Shown here: positions 26,323 to 35,925 of the stretch, piece by piece | Layout: each line of letters starts with the position of its first letter | Position numbering within the stretch: the stretch's first letter is position 1 | Origin: Herbiconiux gentiana | GTDB taxonomy: Bacteria; Actinomycetota; Actinomycetes; Actinomycetales; Microbacteriaceae | Reading direction: 5' to 3' | Assembly (NCBI RefSeq): GCF_024978135.1 | Contig: NZ_JANTEZ010000004.1 | Location: 372,001 to 436,000, forward strand | DNA length: 64,000 nt | Notes under the pieces: generated by a model | What the model was told of the DNA's origin: nothing | What the model saw: the letters and a program-made list of their open reading frames with translations, nothing else | Databases searched by the model: none | Made by a program: the position numbers and the translations under genes

Positions 26323-26396
26323 TACCCCCAGAGGGATTCGAACCCTCACTGAAACGATTTTAAGTCGTCTGCCTCTGCCGATTGGGCTATGGGGGC
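26323..26396 (-). tRNA. tRNA-Leu, anticodon UAA, class I shape
   Basis: The minus strand folds as a complete 74-nt cloverleaf. The acceptor stem is GCCCCCA paired with TGGGGGT, with discriminator A. The D-arm is GCC/GGC and the anticodon stem GACGA/TCGTT with loop CTTAAAA (anticodon TAA, reading the UUA leucine codon). The T-arm is GAGGG-TTCGAAT-CCCTC. The variable loop is only five bases (TCAGT), whereas leucine tRNAs usually have a long variable arm. The 3' CCA is not fully encoded (ACCG follows). The folding is clear. The leucine identity rests on the anticodon alone. Confidence 0.9.
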
Positions 26397-26520
26397 GCAC
26401 CGCCTCAGCGTACCGGGGGCAGCATCCGGGGGGCGGCATCGGGCGCAACGACGGCGCCGCGCATCCGGTGCCCGGGTGAGGCGGTGGATGCGCGGCGCGC
26501 GTCGTGGGAGGCCGGTGCGG

Positions 26521-28053
26521 CTACTCGCCGGCCGGGGCCTTCACGGGGGCCTTGGTGCGCGGCTTGGTGGCCTTCGCCTTGGGCGCCTCGGGCGCGGAGT
26601 CGGTGGCGGCGACGCCGTTGACCTCGGCGGTCGCGGCCGGCTCCGACGAGTGCGATCCGGGGAGCTGGGGGTTGGCCGGCTTCTCCGCGGCCGCCGGGGC
26701 AGCCGTCGGCGGCACCGGAGCGGCGGCGGGGGCAGCCGGACGCGGGCGCGAGGCGAACTCCTCGAACACCGCGCGCGGGTGCACGCGGGCCTCGAGCGAG
26801 ACGTTGTCGCGGCCGAGGAAGAAGTTGTTCACCCAGCCCCAGATCACGCGCAGCTTGCGCTCCCACGACGGCATGGCCAGGCCGTGGTAGCCGCGGTGTG
26901 CGAACCAGGCCGGGAGGCCCTTGATCGCGAGCTTGCCCGACTGGAACACGCCGACGCCGAGGCCGAGGCCGGCGACCGCGCCCATGTTCTTGTGGAAGTA
27001 CTCCTTGACGCCCTCGCCGCGCAGCGACGCGACGATGTTCTTCGCGAGCAGCTTGCCCTGACGCACGGCGTGCTGGGCGTTCGGCACGCAGAAGCCGCCG
27101 ACGCCGCCACCCGTGAGGTCGGGCACGGCCGACACGTCGCCGGCGCCCCAGGCGCCCTCGACGATGCCGTCGTCGCCCTCGACCCGCAGGTCGGCGCGCA
27201 CGCGGAGGCGGCCGCGCTCCTCGATCGGGAGGTCGGTGCCCTTCAGCATCGGCGAGGCCATGACGCCCGCGGTCCAGATGATCAGGTCGCTCTCGAAGCT
27301 CTCACCGGTCGACAGCTCGACGACGCCGCCGACGGCGGACTTGAGCTGCGTGTCGAGGTGGATCTGCGCCCCGCGCTTGGCGAGGTTGTCGATGACCCAG
27401 AGGCTCGTCTTCAGGCTCACCTCGGGCATGATGCGGCCCATGGCCTCGATCAGGTGGAAGTGCGTGTCGTCGAAGTCGATCTCGGGGTAGCTCGAGATGA
27501 GGGCGCTGACGAAGGAGCGCAGCTCGGCGAACACCTCGATGCCCGCGAAGCCGCCGCCGACGACGACGACGGTGAGCAGGCGGTCGCGCTCGGGGCCGGG
27601 GGCCATCTGCGCGGCCTTGTCGAAGTTCACGAGGATGCGGTCGCGGATCGCGGTCGCCTCTTCGATGGTCTTGAGGCCGATGGCCTCGTCGGCCACACCG
27701 GGGATGGGGAAGGTGCGCGACACGGAACCGGCGGTGACGACGATCTGGTCGTACTCCTCCTCCCAGGTGTCGCCCGCGTTCGAGGCGATGGTGGCGGTCT
27801 TGGAGGCGTGGCTGATGCCGGTCACCTTGCCCGCGATGACGCGGGTCTTCTTCAGGTGACGACGGATGCCGACCACGGCGTGACGCGGCTCGATCGAGCC
27901 GGCGGCCACCTCGGGGAGGAACGGCTGGTAGGTCATGTACGGCAGCGGGTCGACCACCGTGACCTCGGCCTCACCGGCGCGAAGCCACTTCTCCAGCTTC
28001 CAAGCGGTGTAGAAACCGGCGTAGCCGCCGCCGACAATCAGGATCTTGGGCAC
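26521..28053 (-). CDS. ndh: Type II NADH:quinone oxidoreductase (NDH-2)
   Basis: The 510-residue protein begins KILIVGGGYAGFYTAWKLE (FAD-binding Rossmann motif) and contains PYMTYQPFLPEVAAG, the second dinucleotide motif VVGGGFAGIEVFAEL, and the C-terminal WERKLRVIWGWVNNFFLGRD typical of NDH-2. It oxidises NADH and reduces menaquinone at the inner face of the membrane without pumping protons. About 65 residues after residue 440 form an Ala/Pro/Lys-rich tail that is not conserved. The GTG start has GAGGAG about ten bases upstream. It is 42 bases upstream of the S8 protease stop, reading in the opposite order (ndh lies downstream of it on the minus strand). Confidence 0.93.
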   Translation of the reverse strand: MPKILIVGGGYAGFYTAWKLEKWLRAGEAEVTVVDPLPYMTYQPFLPEVAAGSIEPRHAVVGIRRHLKKTRVIAGKVTGISHASKTATIASNAGDTWEEEYDQIVVTAGSVSRTFPIPGVADEAIGLKTIEEATAIRDRILVNFDKAAQMAPGPERDRLLTVVVVGGGFAGIEVFAELRSFVSALISSYPEIDFDDTHFHLIEAMGRIMPEVSLKTSLWVIDNLAKRGAQIHLDTQLKSAVGGVVELSTGESFESDLIIWTAGVMASPMLKGTDLPIEERGRLRVRADLRVEGDDGIVEGAWGAGDVSAVPDLTGGGVGGFCVPNAQHAVRQGKLLAKNIVASLRGEGVKEYFHKNMGAVAGLGLGVGVFQSGKLAIKGLPAWFAHRGYHGLAMPSWERKLRVIWGWVNNFFLGRDNVSLEARVHPRAVFEEFASRPRPAAPAAAPVPPTAAPAAAEKPANPQLPGSHSSEPAATAEVNGVAATDSAPEAPKAKATKPRTKAPVKAPAGE

Positions 28054-28095
28054 AGTGAAACGATCTCCTCAGTACAGGGGCCTGCGAACAGGGTA

Positions 28096-29349
28096 CTACT
28101 TGCGAAGCACGCCTCTGAAATGCGAGACGGCCCCCAGAGCGAAAACCGCCATCAGCATGAGGAACCCGAGCAGGAGCCCCAGCGGCACCGCCCAGTGGCT
28201 GAGAGCATACACCCCGCCCGATGCCTCGATCGCGCCCGCTCCCGGGCTGCCGCCCTCGGTGTCGCGCCCGCCGGGGGCGGGGATGGTGAGGGTGTCGAGC
28301 GAGGTCGGCGCCGACGAGGGCCGGTAGGTGGCGATCCAGGCGTCGAGGTCGCCCACCGGGTTGGCCGACACGGGGGCGACGGATGCGCTGACCGCCGCCT
28401 CGGCGTCGACCAGCCCGTAGCCGTAGATCGGCCCGGGCACCGGCTCGCCCTTCGGCACGGCCGTGGCCACGATGCGGTTGATCACGTCGTCGGCCGAGAG
28501 CTCCGGATGCGCGGACTTCACCAGCGCGGCGAGGCCGCTCACCAGCGGCGCCGCCGCCGACGTGCCGTCCCAGATCACGTGGGTCCCTCCGGGGATCACC
28601 CCGACCAGCTGCTCGCTCGGCGCCGCCACCGCGATCGTGATGCCCTGGGAGGAGGCGTCGAAACTCGCCTCGCCCTGCTTGTCGACCCCCGCGACGGCGA
28701 CGACCCCGGGGATGGTGGCGGGGGCTCCGACCTCGGTCGTGCCGCTCCCCCGGTTGCCGGCGGCCGCGACCACGACCACGTCGTTGTCGAAGGCGTAGGA
28801 GAAGGCCTCGTCCCAGCTCTCGGGCCAGTCGAGGCTGTTGCGGGTGAGCGACATGTTGATGACGTCGGCTCCGTGGTCGACCGCCCAGCGCACGGCCTCG
28901 GCGATCTGCTCGTCGGAGTCGACCGAGCCCTCGCCGAGCGCCACCGAGATCGACAGCAGCGAGGCCTTCGGAGCCACGCCGAGCACCCCGTCGCCCGAGC
29001 CCGTGCCGCGTCCGGCGATCAGCGACGCCACCATGGTGCCGTGCTCGGGGCTCGCGCCCACCGGCTTCTGGCCGTCGGGCGAGCCGATGCCCGAGACGTC
29101 GGTGCCGTCGACCACGGCGTCGCGGAGCTCGGGCACGCTGCCGTCGATCCCGGTGTCGATGACGGCGACCGTGGCGCCCTCACCCTCGGTCACGTCCCAG
29201 GCGGCGCGGAAGCCGTAGTCGCTCAGCCAGTACTCGGCGTCGCGGATGGAGTCGGCGTGCGCCGGTGCCGCCGGGGCGGTCGCCGCCAGCGGGGCCACCG
29301 CGAGCGCACCGACGACGACGAGCACCCAGCCCCTCCGCCGGGCGTGCAT
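28096..29349 (-). CDS. Membrane-anchored S8 subtilisin-like serine protease
   Basis: The 417-residue protein has a signal peptide (MHARRRGWVLVVVGALAVAP onward) and a subtilase domain with D65 (AVIDTGID), H103 (PEHGTMVASL), N199 (AAGNRGSG) and S264 (DGTSAAAPLVSG). It ends in a membrane helix (VPLGLLLGFLMLMAVFALGA) and a short basic tail. The layout resembles the mycosins of type VII secretion, but no ESX genes are nearby, so a general cell-surface protease role is more likely. The start ATG shares one base with the DUF501 stop (TGATG), giving tight translational coupling to the eno-ftsB-DUF501 row. The catalytic triad is complete. Confidence 0.88.
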   Translation of the reverse strand: MHARRRGWVLVVVGALAVAPLAATAPAAPAHADSIRDAEYWLSDYGFRAAWDVTEGEGATVAVIDTGIDGSVPELRDAVVDGTDVSGIGSPDGQKPVGASPEHGTMVASLIAGRGTGSGDGVLGVAPKASLLSISVALGEGSVDSDEQIAEAVRWAVDHGADVINMSLTRNSLDWPESWDEAFSYAFDNDVVVVAAAGNRGSGTTEVGAPATIPGVVAVAGVDKQGEASFDASSQGITIAVAAPSEQLVGVIPGGTHVIWDGTSAAAPLVSGLAALVKSAHPELSADDVINRIVATAVPKGEPVPGPIYGYGLVDAEAAVSASVAPVSANPVGDLDAWIATYRPSSAPTSLDTLTIPAPGGRDTEGGSPGAGAIEASGGVYALSHWAVPLGLLLGFLMLMAVFALGAVSHFRGVLRK

Positions 29350-29864
29350 CACTCGGCGAGTTCGTAGTCGACGCACTCGCAGACGAGGGGCGACCAGTCG
29401 CCGCGCTCGAGCGCGAGGTCGCCCACCGGGTTGACCCCGGGGCCCGCCGCGAGGGAGTGCGCGGCGAGGGCGTGCAGGCACTTCACCCGCACCGGCATGC
29501 CGCCGGCCGAGATGCCCGCGATCTCCTCGACCTCGCCGTAGACGGCACGGTCGGCGAGGTACGCCTCGTGGGCGGCGAGGTAGGAGGCGTTCAGCTCGGG
29601 GTCGGCGAGGGCATCCTGGAACTCGACCATCACGTGCTCGGCCTCGAGGTCGCTCATCGCGGCCGTCGCGGCCGGGTGCGACAGGTAGTACAGGGTGGGG
29701 AATGGCGAGCCGTCGGCGAGGCGCGGAGCGGTGGCGAGCACCGTGGGGTTGCCGCAGACGCAGCGGGCGGCGATGCCGAGCACGTTGCGCACCGGTCGGC
29801 CGAGCTGCGCCGCCGCGACCTTCAGGTCGTGGTCGGAGGCGGGCTCGAAGGGCGGCGTGCTCAC
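29349..29864 (-). CDS. DUF501 domain protein
   Basis: The 171-residue protein matches the DUF501 family: LGRPVRNVLGIAARCVCGNPTVL, FPTLYYLSHPAATAAMSDLE, GMPVRVKCLHALAAHSLA, PGVNPVGDLAL. Function is unknown. In actinobacteria the gene habitually follows eno and ftsB, as here. Its start overlaps the ftsB stop by four bases (ATGA). Conserved Cys residues at CVC and KCLHAL could bind metal, which is speculation. Confidence 0.88.
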   Translation of the reverse strand: MSTPPFEPASDHDLKVAAAQLGRPVRNVLGIAARCVCGNPTVLATAPRLADGSPFPTLYYLSHPAATAAMSDLEAEHVMVEFQDALADPELNASYLAAHEAYLADRAVYGEVEEIAGISAGGMPVRVKCLHALAAHSLAAGPGVNPVGDLALERGDWSPLVCECVDYELAE

Positions 29865-30376
29865 GGCACCACTCCGTTCTGCTCGAGTTCTTGGGGGGTC
29901 GAGGTCGACAGGCCGGCCGTCACGCCCGAGGCGAACAGCGACGAGAGCCAGTCGACCTGCGTCGTGCTGATGGTGTCGCTGACACCGGCGCCGGGCTCCA
30001 CCGGCGCCGGCACGTCGTCGACCACGAGGAAGCTCGTCTCCCCGGGCATCACGTAGTAGAGCCGGTCGCGGGCCTCGGCCTTGATGTAGGCCGGGTCGCT
30101 CCAGCGTGCGATCTCGGAGGTGAGCGCGTCGTTCTCGGCGCCCCGCGCGTCGACGGCCGCGTGCAGCGCCGCGAGCTGCTGGCGCTGCTCGATGTAGACG
30201 CGCAGGCCCGGCGCGATGATGACGACGAACATCACGATGACGACGAACATCAGCACCGTGAAGCCGGAGAAGCGGATGCTCCGGAGCCAGCCGGCCCCGG
30301 CGGCACCCGCCCCCGAGGGCTGCGGCAGCGCCACCGGCCGTCGCGCCGGGCGTGGAGCTGGTGTGCGCTGCCGCAT
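29861..30376 (-). CDS. FtsB/DivIC-type septum formation initiator
   Basis: The 171-residue protein has a basic Pro-rich N-terminus, one membrane helix (about residues 36-58, FTVLMFVVIVMFVVIIAPGL), a coiled-coil stretch (YIEQRQQLAALHAAVDARGAE) and the family sequence WSDPAYIKAEARDRLYYVMPGE. This is the bitopic divisome protein that pairs with FtsL and FtsQ at the septum. It lies 36 bases after eno and overlaps DUF501. GAGGG precedes the ATG. Confidence 0.9.
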   Translation of the reverse strand: MRQRTPAPRPARRPVALPQPSGAGAAGAGWLRSIRFSGFTVLMFVVIVMFVVIIAPGLRVYIEQRQQLAALHAAVDARGAENDALTSEIARWSDPAYIKAEARDRLYYVMPGETSFLVVDDVPAPVEPGAGVSDTISTTQVDWLSSLFASGVTAGLSTSTPQELEQNGVVP

Positions 30377-30412
30377 GAATCCCTCGGGTGGTGCTCGGGC
30401 TTGCTCCGGCTC

Positions 30413-31732
<1,320 letters not shown>

Positions 31733-31743
31733 TCAGGCGATGG

Positions 31744-32352
31744 CTAGTCTAACGATTCGCGCGCGATGGCCTGCATGGTCATCACGGCCTCGAACAGCCA
31801 GGTCGAGAACTGCTCGTCGTAGACGGCGTCGAGCGGGCGGTGCAGTGCCGAGTCGACCGCCGACATCACGAGGGTCACCGCGAGGCGGGCCCGGGCCGGG
31901 GTGGTTCGCTGCTCGGCGAGCACGACGATGTCGTGCCTCAGCTCGGAGGCGAAGCGGATGACGTCGGGCGCCAGCTCCGGGCGCCGGCCGAGCAGGTCGC
32001 GGATGGCCTCGCGGTCGACCCCGTCCCGGGCGGTCGCGTCCATCACCGCGCCGACGAGGGTGCAGAGGTCGCGGACGAGATAGCGCTCACCGTCGCCGGT
32101 CAGGAACTCGTCCCGCTGCGCATCCGTCACCACGAACGACGACAGGCCGACGATCGCCGAGACCTTGGAGGGGAAGTAGTTGAAGAAGGTGCGGCTGGAC
32201 ACGCCCGCCTCGGAGCAGATGGCGTCGACCGAGGCGTGGCCGACCCCGTTCTCGGCGACGAGGCGCAGGGCGGCGTCGTGGATGGCGGCCCTCGTCTCGA
32301 CCTTCTTGCGCTCCCGGAGGGGCAGCTCGTGATCGGACTTCAGCGTCGTCAT
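31744..32352 (-). CDS. TetR family regulator, second gene of a MarR-TetR pair
   Basis: The 202-residue protein starts with a TetR helix-turn-helix (ETRAAIHDAALRLVAENGVG, then GVSSRTFFNYFPSKVSAIVG). The ligand domain has no close match I can name. Its ATG overlaps the stop of the upstream MarR gene (ATGA), so both are made from one message. It lies just before eno but has its own regulatory context. Targets are unknown; the neighbouring DHA2 exporter is the obvious candidate. Confidence 0.88.
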   Translation of the reverse strand: MTTLKSDHELPLRERKKVETRAAIHDAALRLVAENGVGHASVDAICSEAGVSSRTFFNYFPSKVSAIVGLSSFVVTDAQRDEFLTGDGERYLVRDLCTLVGAVMDATARDGVDREAIRDLLGRRPELAPDVIRFASELRHDIVVLAEQRTTPARARLAVTLVMSAVDSALHRPLDAVYDEQFSTWLFEAVMTMQAIARESLD

Positions 32353-32810
32353 CGTCGCTCCGTTCTGTCGTTGAACTCGCCGAGCAGGCGCACGAACTCC
32401 TGCACGTCGGGGGTGGGCCAGTCGTCGAGGGCGTCGGCGTAGAGCTCTTTGGTCTCTGCGCGCATCTCCTCGAGCCTCGCCAGGGTGAGGTCGGTGGGGG
32501 CGTAGAGCTGGGCGCGCCCGTCGCCCGGGTCGGGCACGCTCGAGACGAAGCCGAGGTCTTTCAGGGTGCGCAGCTGTCGGCTGAGGGCGCTCTTGTCCAT
32601 GCGGGTGGCCTGGATGATCGACCCGGGCGACGTGGGGTGGTGCTTCACGATGTACTGCAGCACCGAGTATCCGGAGGGCTGGAGCTCGACGGAGAACCGC
32701 TCGGCGTTGCGAAGGACCGCCTGGCGCACCGTGCGCACGAGGCGGGACATCTCGCCCTCGATGGCCGAGACGGCTCGGCTGCGGGGGTCGGCCTGGGGGT
32801 CGTCGGTCAC
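32349..32810 (-). CDS. MarR family regulator
   Basis: The 153-residue protein has the winged helix of the MarR family: SGYSVLQYIVKHHPTSPGSI, ATRMDKSALSRQLRTLKDLG and the wing VPDPGDGRAQLYAP. The GTG start is chosen because TACCCT lies seven bases upstream. It follows the DHA2 exporter by 23 bases and is coupled to the TetR gene. MarR proteins repress drug-efflux genes and release on binding small aromatic ligands (family knowledge). It may act on the paired 16-bp boxes before the exporter. Confidence 0.87.
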   Translation of the reverse strand: MTDDPQADPRSRAVSAIEGEMSRLVRTVRQAVLRNAERFSVELQPSGYSVLQYIVKHHPTSPGSIIQATRMDKSALSRQLRTLKDLGFVSSVPDPGDGRAQLYAPTDLTLARLEEMRAETKELYADALDDWPTPDVQEFVRLLGEFNDRTERR

Positions 32811-32823
32811 GACCCCCAGGGTA
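32811..32823 (-). promoter_or_regulatory. Leaderless promoter -10 box of the MarR-TetR pair
   Basis: TACCCT on the minus strand (32823-32818), seven bases, then GTG at 32810. It would allow the pair to be transcribed without the exporter upstream. Confidence 0.5.
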
Positions 32824-32833
32824 GCGTGGCTGG

Positions 32834-34537
32834 TCACCGTCGTTCGGGCGCCTCCTCGGCGTGACGCGGGGCGTGCGGTCGGGCATCCTCGTCGTCGCGC
32901 GTGCGGTGGTCGGCGCGGTCGCCGTTCTCGGTGCTCTCGCCGGCGATCTCGGCGGCCGAGACGTTCACCACGGTCTGCTCGATGTCGGCGATCTGCTCCT
33001 GCGAGGTCTTCGTGCCGAGGGCGCGGTTCGGCAGCAGGGCGATCGCGATGATCGACAGCAGCGCGAGCGGCACGGCCAGCAGGAAGATGTCGGCCACCGC
33101 CTCGCCGTAGGCCGACTCCACGAGGGTGCGGATCGGGCCGGGCAGCGTGCTGAGGTCGGGGATGCCGCCGGTCTTCAGGCCGCCGGTCTGCGACGGGTCG
33201 ACGCCGAGCTTCACGAGCCCGTCCGCGATCAGCGAGGTGATGCGGTTGCCGAGCACGGCGCCCATCACGGCGACACCGATCGTGCCGCCGAGCGAGCGGA
33301 AGAAGGCGACGGAGGCGCTGGCCGTGCCGATCTGGCGCGGGTCGACCGCGTTCTGCACGATCAGCACCAGGTTCTGCATCACCATGCCGACGCCCGAGCC
33401 CATCACGAACATGTAGAGGAACACCAGCCAGAAGCTCGTGTCGTAGCGGATGGTGCCCATCAGCGCCAGGCCGATCGTGAGCAGCACCGAGCCGATCACC
33501 ATGTAGCGCTTCCAGACACCGGTGCGGCTGATCACCTGGCCGATGACGATGCTCGACACGAGCACGCCGGCGATCATCGGGATGGTGAGGAGGCCGGACT
33601 CGGTCGGGGTCTTGCCGCGGGCCAGCTGCATGTACTGGCTGAGGAAGATGCTGGTGCCGAACATGGCGACACCCACCGAGATGCTCGCGATCACGGCGAG
33701 CCAGAAGGTGCGGTTCGTGAAGAGCGTCATCGGGATGATGGGCTCCTTCACCTTCAGCTCGGTGACGACCGCGGCGGCCAGCAGCAGCACGGCGCCGACG
33801 ACCATCGCGATGGACTGCACGGAGCCCCACTCGAAGTCGTTGCCGGCGAGCGTGACCCAGATCAGCAGCAGCGAGACACCGGCCGCGATCAGCGCCGCGC
33901 CCAGGTAGTCGATGGTGACCTTGCGCTTCTTCGTGGGGATGTGCAGCGTGCGCTGCAGCACGATCAGCGCGGCGACCGCGAAGGGAACGGCGATGTAGAA
34001 GTTCCAGCGCCAGCCGGCCGAGTCGGTGATGACACCGCCGAGCAGCGGGCCGCCCACGGTGGCCACGGCCATCACGGCGCCGAGCAGGCCCATGTAGCGG
34101 CCGCGCTCACGCGGCGGGATGATGTCGGCCATCGCGACCTGCACGAGGGCGGTCAGACCGCCCGCGCCGAGGCCCTGCAGCACGCGGAAGAAGATGAGCA
34201 TCTCGGTGGACTGGGCGAGGCCGGCGAGGCCTGAGCCGACGACGAAGATGATCAGCGAGAGCTGGATCAGTCGCTTGCGGTTCGTGAGGTCGGCGAGCTT
34301 GCCCCAGATGGGCGTCGAGACGGTGGTGGCGAGCAGGGTCGCGGTGACGACCCAGGTGTAGCCCGACTGCGTTCCGCCGAGGTCGGAGATGATCTTGGGC
34401 AGCGAGCTCGACACGACGGTGCTGGCCAGCATGGCCACGAACATGCCGAGCAGGAGGCCCGACAACGGGACGAGCACCTGCCGGCGGGTCTTGGCGCCCT
34501 CCGCGGGCGCCGGGGCTTCGATGGTCTGTGAGGACAC
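32834..34537 (-). CDS. DHA2-family drug exporter (EmrB/QacA-type MFS)
   Basis: The GTG at 34537 follows AGGAGA closely and gives 567 residues. About fourteen membrane helices are visible. Motif A is GKLADLTNRKRLIQ, and the fifth-helix motif C region is RERGRYMGLLGAVMAVATVGGP. The segment AGWRWNFYIAVPFAV is diagnostic of the DHA2 group. These proton antiporters expel lipophilic drugs and antiseptics across the membrane. The C-terminal 60 residues are a charged cytoplasmic tail. The promoter carries two matching 16-bp operator-like boxes, and the gene is followed by MarR and TetR genes, so tight repression is likely. Substrates are unknown. Confidence 0.92.
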   Translation of the reverse strand: MSSQTIEAPAPAEGAKTRRQVLVPLSGLLLGMFVAMLASTVVSSSLPKIISDLGGTQSGYTWVVTATLLATTVSTPIWGKLADLTNRKRLIQLSLIIFVVGSGLAGLAQSTEMLIFFRVLQGLGAGGLTALVQVAMADIIPPRERGRYMGLLGAVMAVATVGGPLLGGVITDSAGWRWNFYIAVPFAVAALIVLQRTLHIPTKKRKVTIDYLGAALIAAGVSLLLIWVTLAGNDFEWGSVQSIAMVVGAVLLLAAAVVTELKVKEPIIPMTLFTNRTFWLAVIASISVGVAMFGTSIFLSQYMQLARGKTPTESGLLTIPMIAGVLVSSIVIGQVISRTGVWKRYMVIGSVLLTIGLALMGTIRYDTSFWLVFLYMFVMGSGVGMVMQNLVLIVQNAVDPRQIGTASASVAFFRSLGGTIGVAVMGAVLGNRITSLIADGLVKLGVDPSQTGGLKTGGIPDLSTLPGPIRTLVESAYGEAVADIFLLAVPLALLSIIAIALLPNRALGTKTSQEQIADIEQTVVNVSAAEIAGESTENGDRADHRTRDDEDARPHAPRHAEEAPERR

Positions 34538-34557
34538 GGTTCTCCTGTACGCAAAAA

Positions 34558-34573
34558 GTTGATCTGGATCAAC
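34558..34573. promoter_or_regulatory. MarR-type operator box 1 at the DHA2 exporter
   Basis: GTTGATCTGGATCAAC is an inverted repeat (GTTGATC/GATCAAC, two-base centre), 20 bases upstream of the exporter start and downstream of its likely -10 region. Repression by steric block is expected. Confidence 0.65.
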
Positions 34574-34585
34574 GATATACCCGTT

Positions 34586-34601
34586 GTTGACACAGATCAA
34601 C
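34586..34601. promoter_or_regulatory. MarR-type operator box 2 at the DHA2 exporter
   Basis: GTTGACACAGATCAAC repeats the box 28 bases further upstream (centre to centre). It overlaps a -35-like TTGATC on the minus strand. A TATCGT hexamer 17 bases on is a possible -10, so the two boxes would bracket the promoter. Confidence 0.6.
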
Positions 34602-34612
34602 TAATTACTGCA

Positions 34613-34628
34613 GAAAGTGCAAACTTTC
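34613..34628. terminator. Small hairpin after the DHA1 exporter gene
   Basis: GAAAGT-GCAA-ACTTTC forms a six-pair hairpin 14 bases past the DHA1 exporter stop. It lacks a long T tract and could be a weak terminator or a further protein site. Confidence 0.3.
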
Positions 34629-34641
34629 AGCCGGTGCAGGA

Positions 34642-35925
34642 CTACTCCCCCGCGGAGATGGCCTCCGCCTCGGTGAGCTCGTCCTCCTCCTCGTGGTCGA
34701 TGTGCGCGATGGCGCGGTGACCGGCGACGAGGATGACCGAGGCGATCACCACGGAACCCGCGGCGACGTAGAACGGGGTGGCGGCCGTGAACACCCCGGC
34801 GATCAGCGAGGCGGCGGGCGGGGCCACGGCACCGCCGAGGAAGCGCACCGCCGAATAGGCCGACGACGCCACCGGGCGCGGCAGATCGGTGGCCGCCATC
34901 ACCGACTCGGTGAGCACGGTGTTCATCACGCCGAGCAGGGCGCCGCCCACGACCACGCAGGTGATCAGGCCCGCCACGCTGTCGACGAAGACGCCGGCGA
35001 GCACGAGGTCGAGCCCGAGCAGCAGCAGCACCGTCCAGAGCACGCGGCTGCGCGGGATGCGCCGGGTCAGCCACGGCGCCACCCAGACGGAGGTGATCGC
35101 GACCGCGAGCCCCCAGCCGAAGAAGGTGAGCCCGAGCCCGATCTCATCGAGCCCCAGGGGGAACGGCGTGTAGGCCAGCAGGATGAAGAAGCCGATGTTG
35201 TAGAACAGGGCCGCGACCGCGAGGATCGCCAGCGCCGGCTTCGCCAGCGCCTTGAACGGCGCCGACAGCGGCGTGGGGGTCGGCCTGACCGCCTCCTTCT
35301 TCATCAGCGTCGCGATGGCGATGAAGCCGATGGCCATCAGCACGCTGGTGCCGAAGAACGGCCCCCGCCAGCTGATCGAGCCGAGCAGCCCGCCGAGCAG
35401 CGGACCGATCGCGATGCCGAGACCGAGGGCGGCCTCGTAGAGGATGATCGCCGAGCTCGCTCCCCCGCTCGCCGCGCCCACGATGGTGGCGAGGGCGGTC
35501 GAGATGAAGAGGGCGTTGCCGAGGCCCCAGCCGGCGCGGAAGCCGATGACCGACTCCACGTTCTGGGAGAGACCGGCGGCGAGGGCGAAGACGACGATCA
35601 GCGCGAGGCCGATCAGGAGCGTCTTGCGGGCGCCGATGCGGGTCGATAGCCAGCTGGTGAAGAGCATGGCGACGCCGGTGATCAGCAGGTAGCTGGTGAA
35701 CAGCAGCGAGGTCTGCGTCTGGGTGGCGTCGAGGCTCTCGGCGATGGCGGGGAGGATGGGGTCGACCAGGCCGATGCCCATGAAGGCGATGACGCACGCG
35801 AACGCCACGGCCCAGACGGCCTTGGGCTGGTGCAGGATCGAGTTCTTCGGGGCGGTCTTCTTCGCGGTGGTCGTGCTCGTCGGGTTCGTGGCGGTCGACG
35901 CCGTGTCGGTGCTCGTCTGGATCAC
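34642..35925 (-). CDS. MFS multidrug exporter (DHA1-like)
   Basis: The GTG at 35925 overlaps the MarR stop (GTGA) and gives 427 residues. About twelve membrane helices follow a Thr/Ser-rich N-terminus. The first helix reads FACVIAFMGIGLVDPILPAI, typical of 12-helix drug exporters, and motif A appears as WLSTRIGARKTLLIG. The C-terminus is acidic. Co-expression with a MarR protein supports drug or metabolite efflux. The substrate cannot be told. Confidence 0.88.
   Translation of the reverse strand: MIQTSTDTASTATNPTSTTTAKKTAPKNSILHQPKAVWAVAFACVIAFMGIGLVDPILPAIAESLDATQTQTSLLFTSYLLITGVAMLFTSWLSTRIGARKTLLIGLALIVVFALAAGLSQNVESVIGFRAGWGLGNALFISTALATIVGAASGGASSAIILYEAALGLGIAIGPLLGGLLGSISWRGPFFGTSVLMAIGFIAIATLMKKEAVRPTPTPLSAPFKALAKPALAILAVAALFYNIGFFILLAYTPFPLGLDEIGLGLTFFGWGLAVAITSVWVAPWLTRRIPRSRVLWTVLLLLGLDLVLAGVFVDSVAGLITCVVVGGALLGVMNTVLTESVMAATDLPRPVASSAYSAVRFLGGAVAPPAASLIAGVFTAATPFYVAAGSVVIASVILVAGHRAIAHIDHEEEDELTEAEAISAGE

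Noticed and set aside
26323-26396. Genomic island boundary (att site) at the tRNA
   Set aside because: No integrase and no repeat of the tRNA 3' end were found in the window, so no attachment site is listed as a feature.
28096-29349. Type VII secretion mycosin
   Set aside because: The S8 protease has the mycosin layout (signal peptide, subtilase, C-terminal helix), but no EccB/C/D/E, WXG100 or PE/PPE genes are present.
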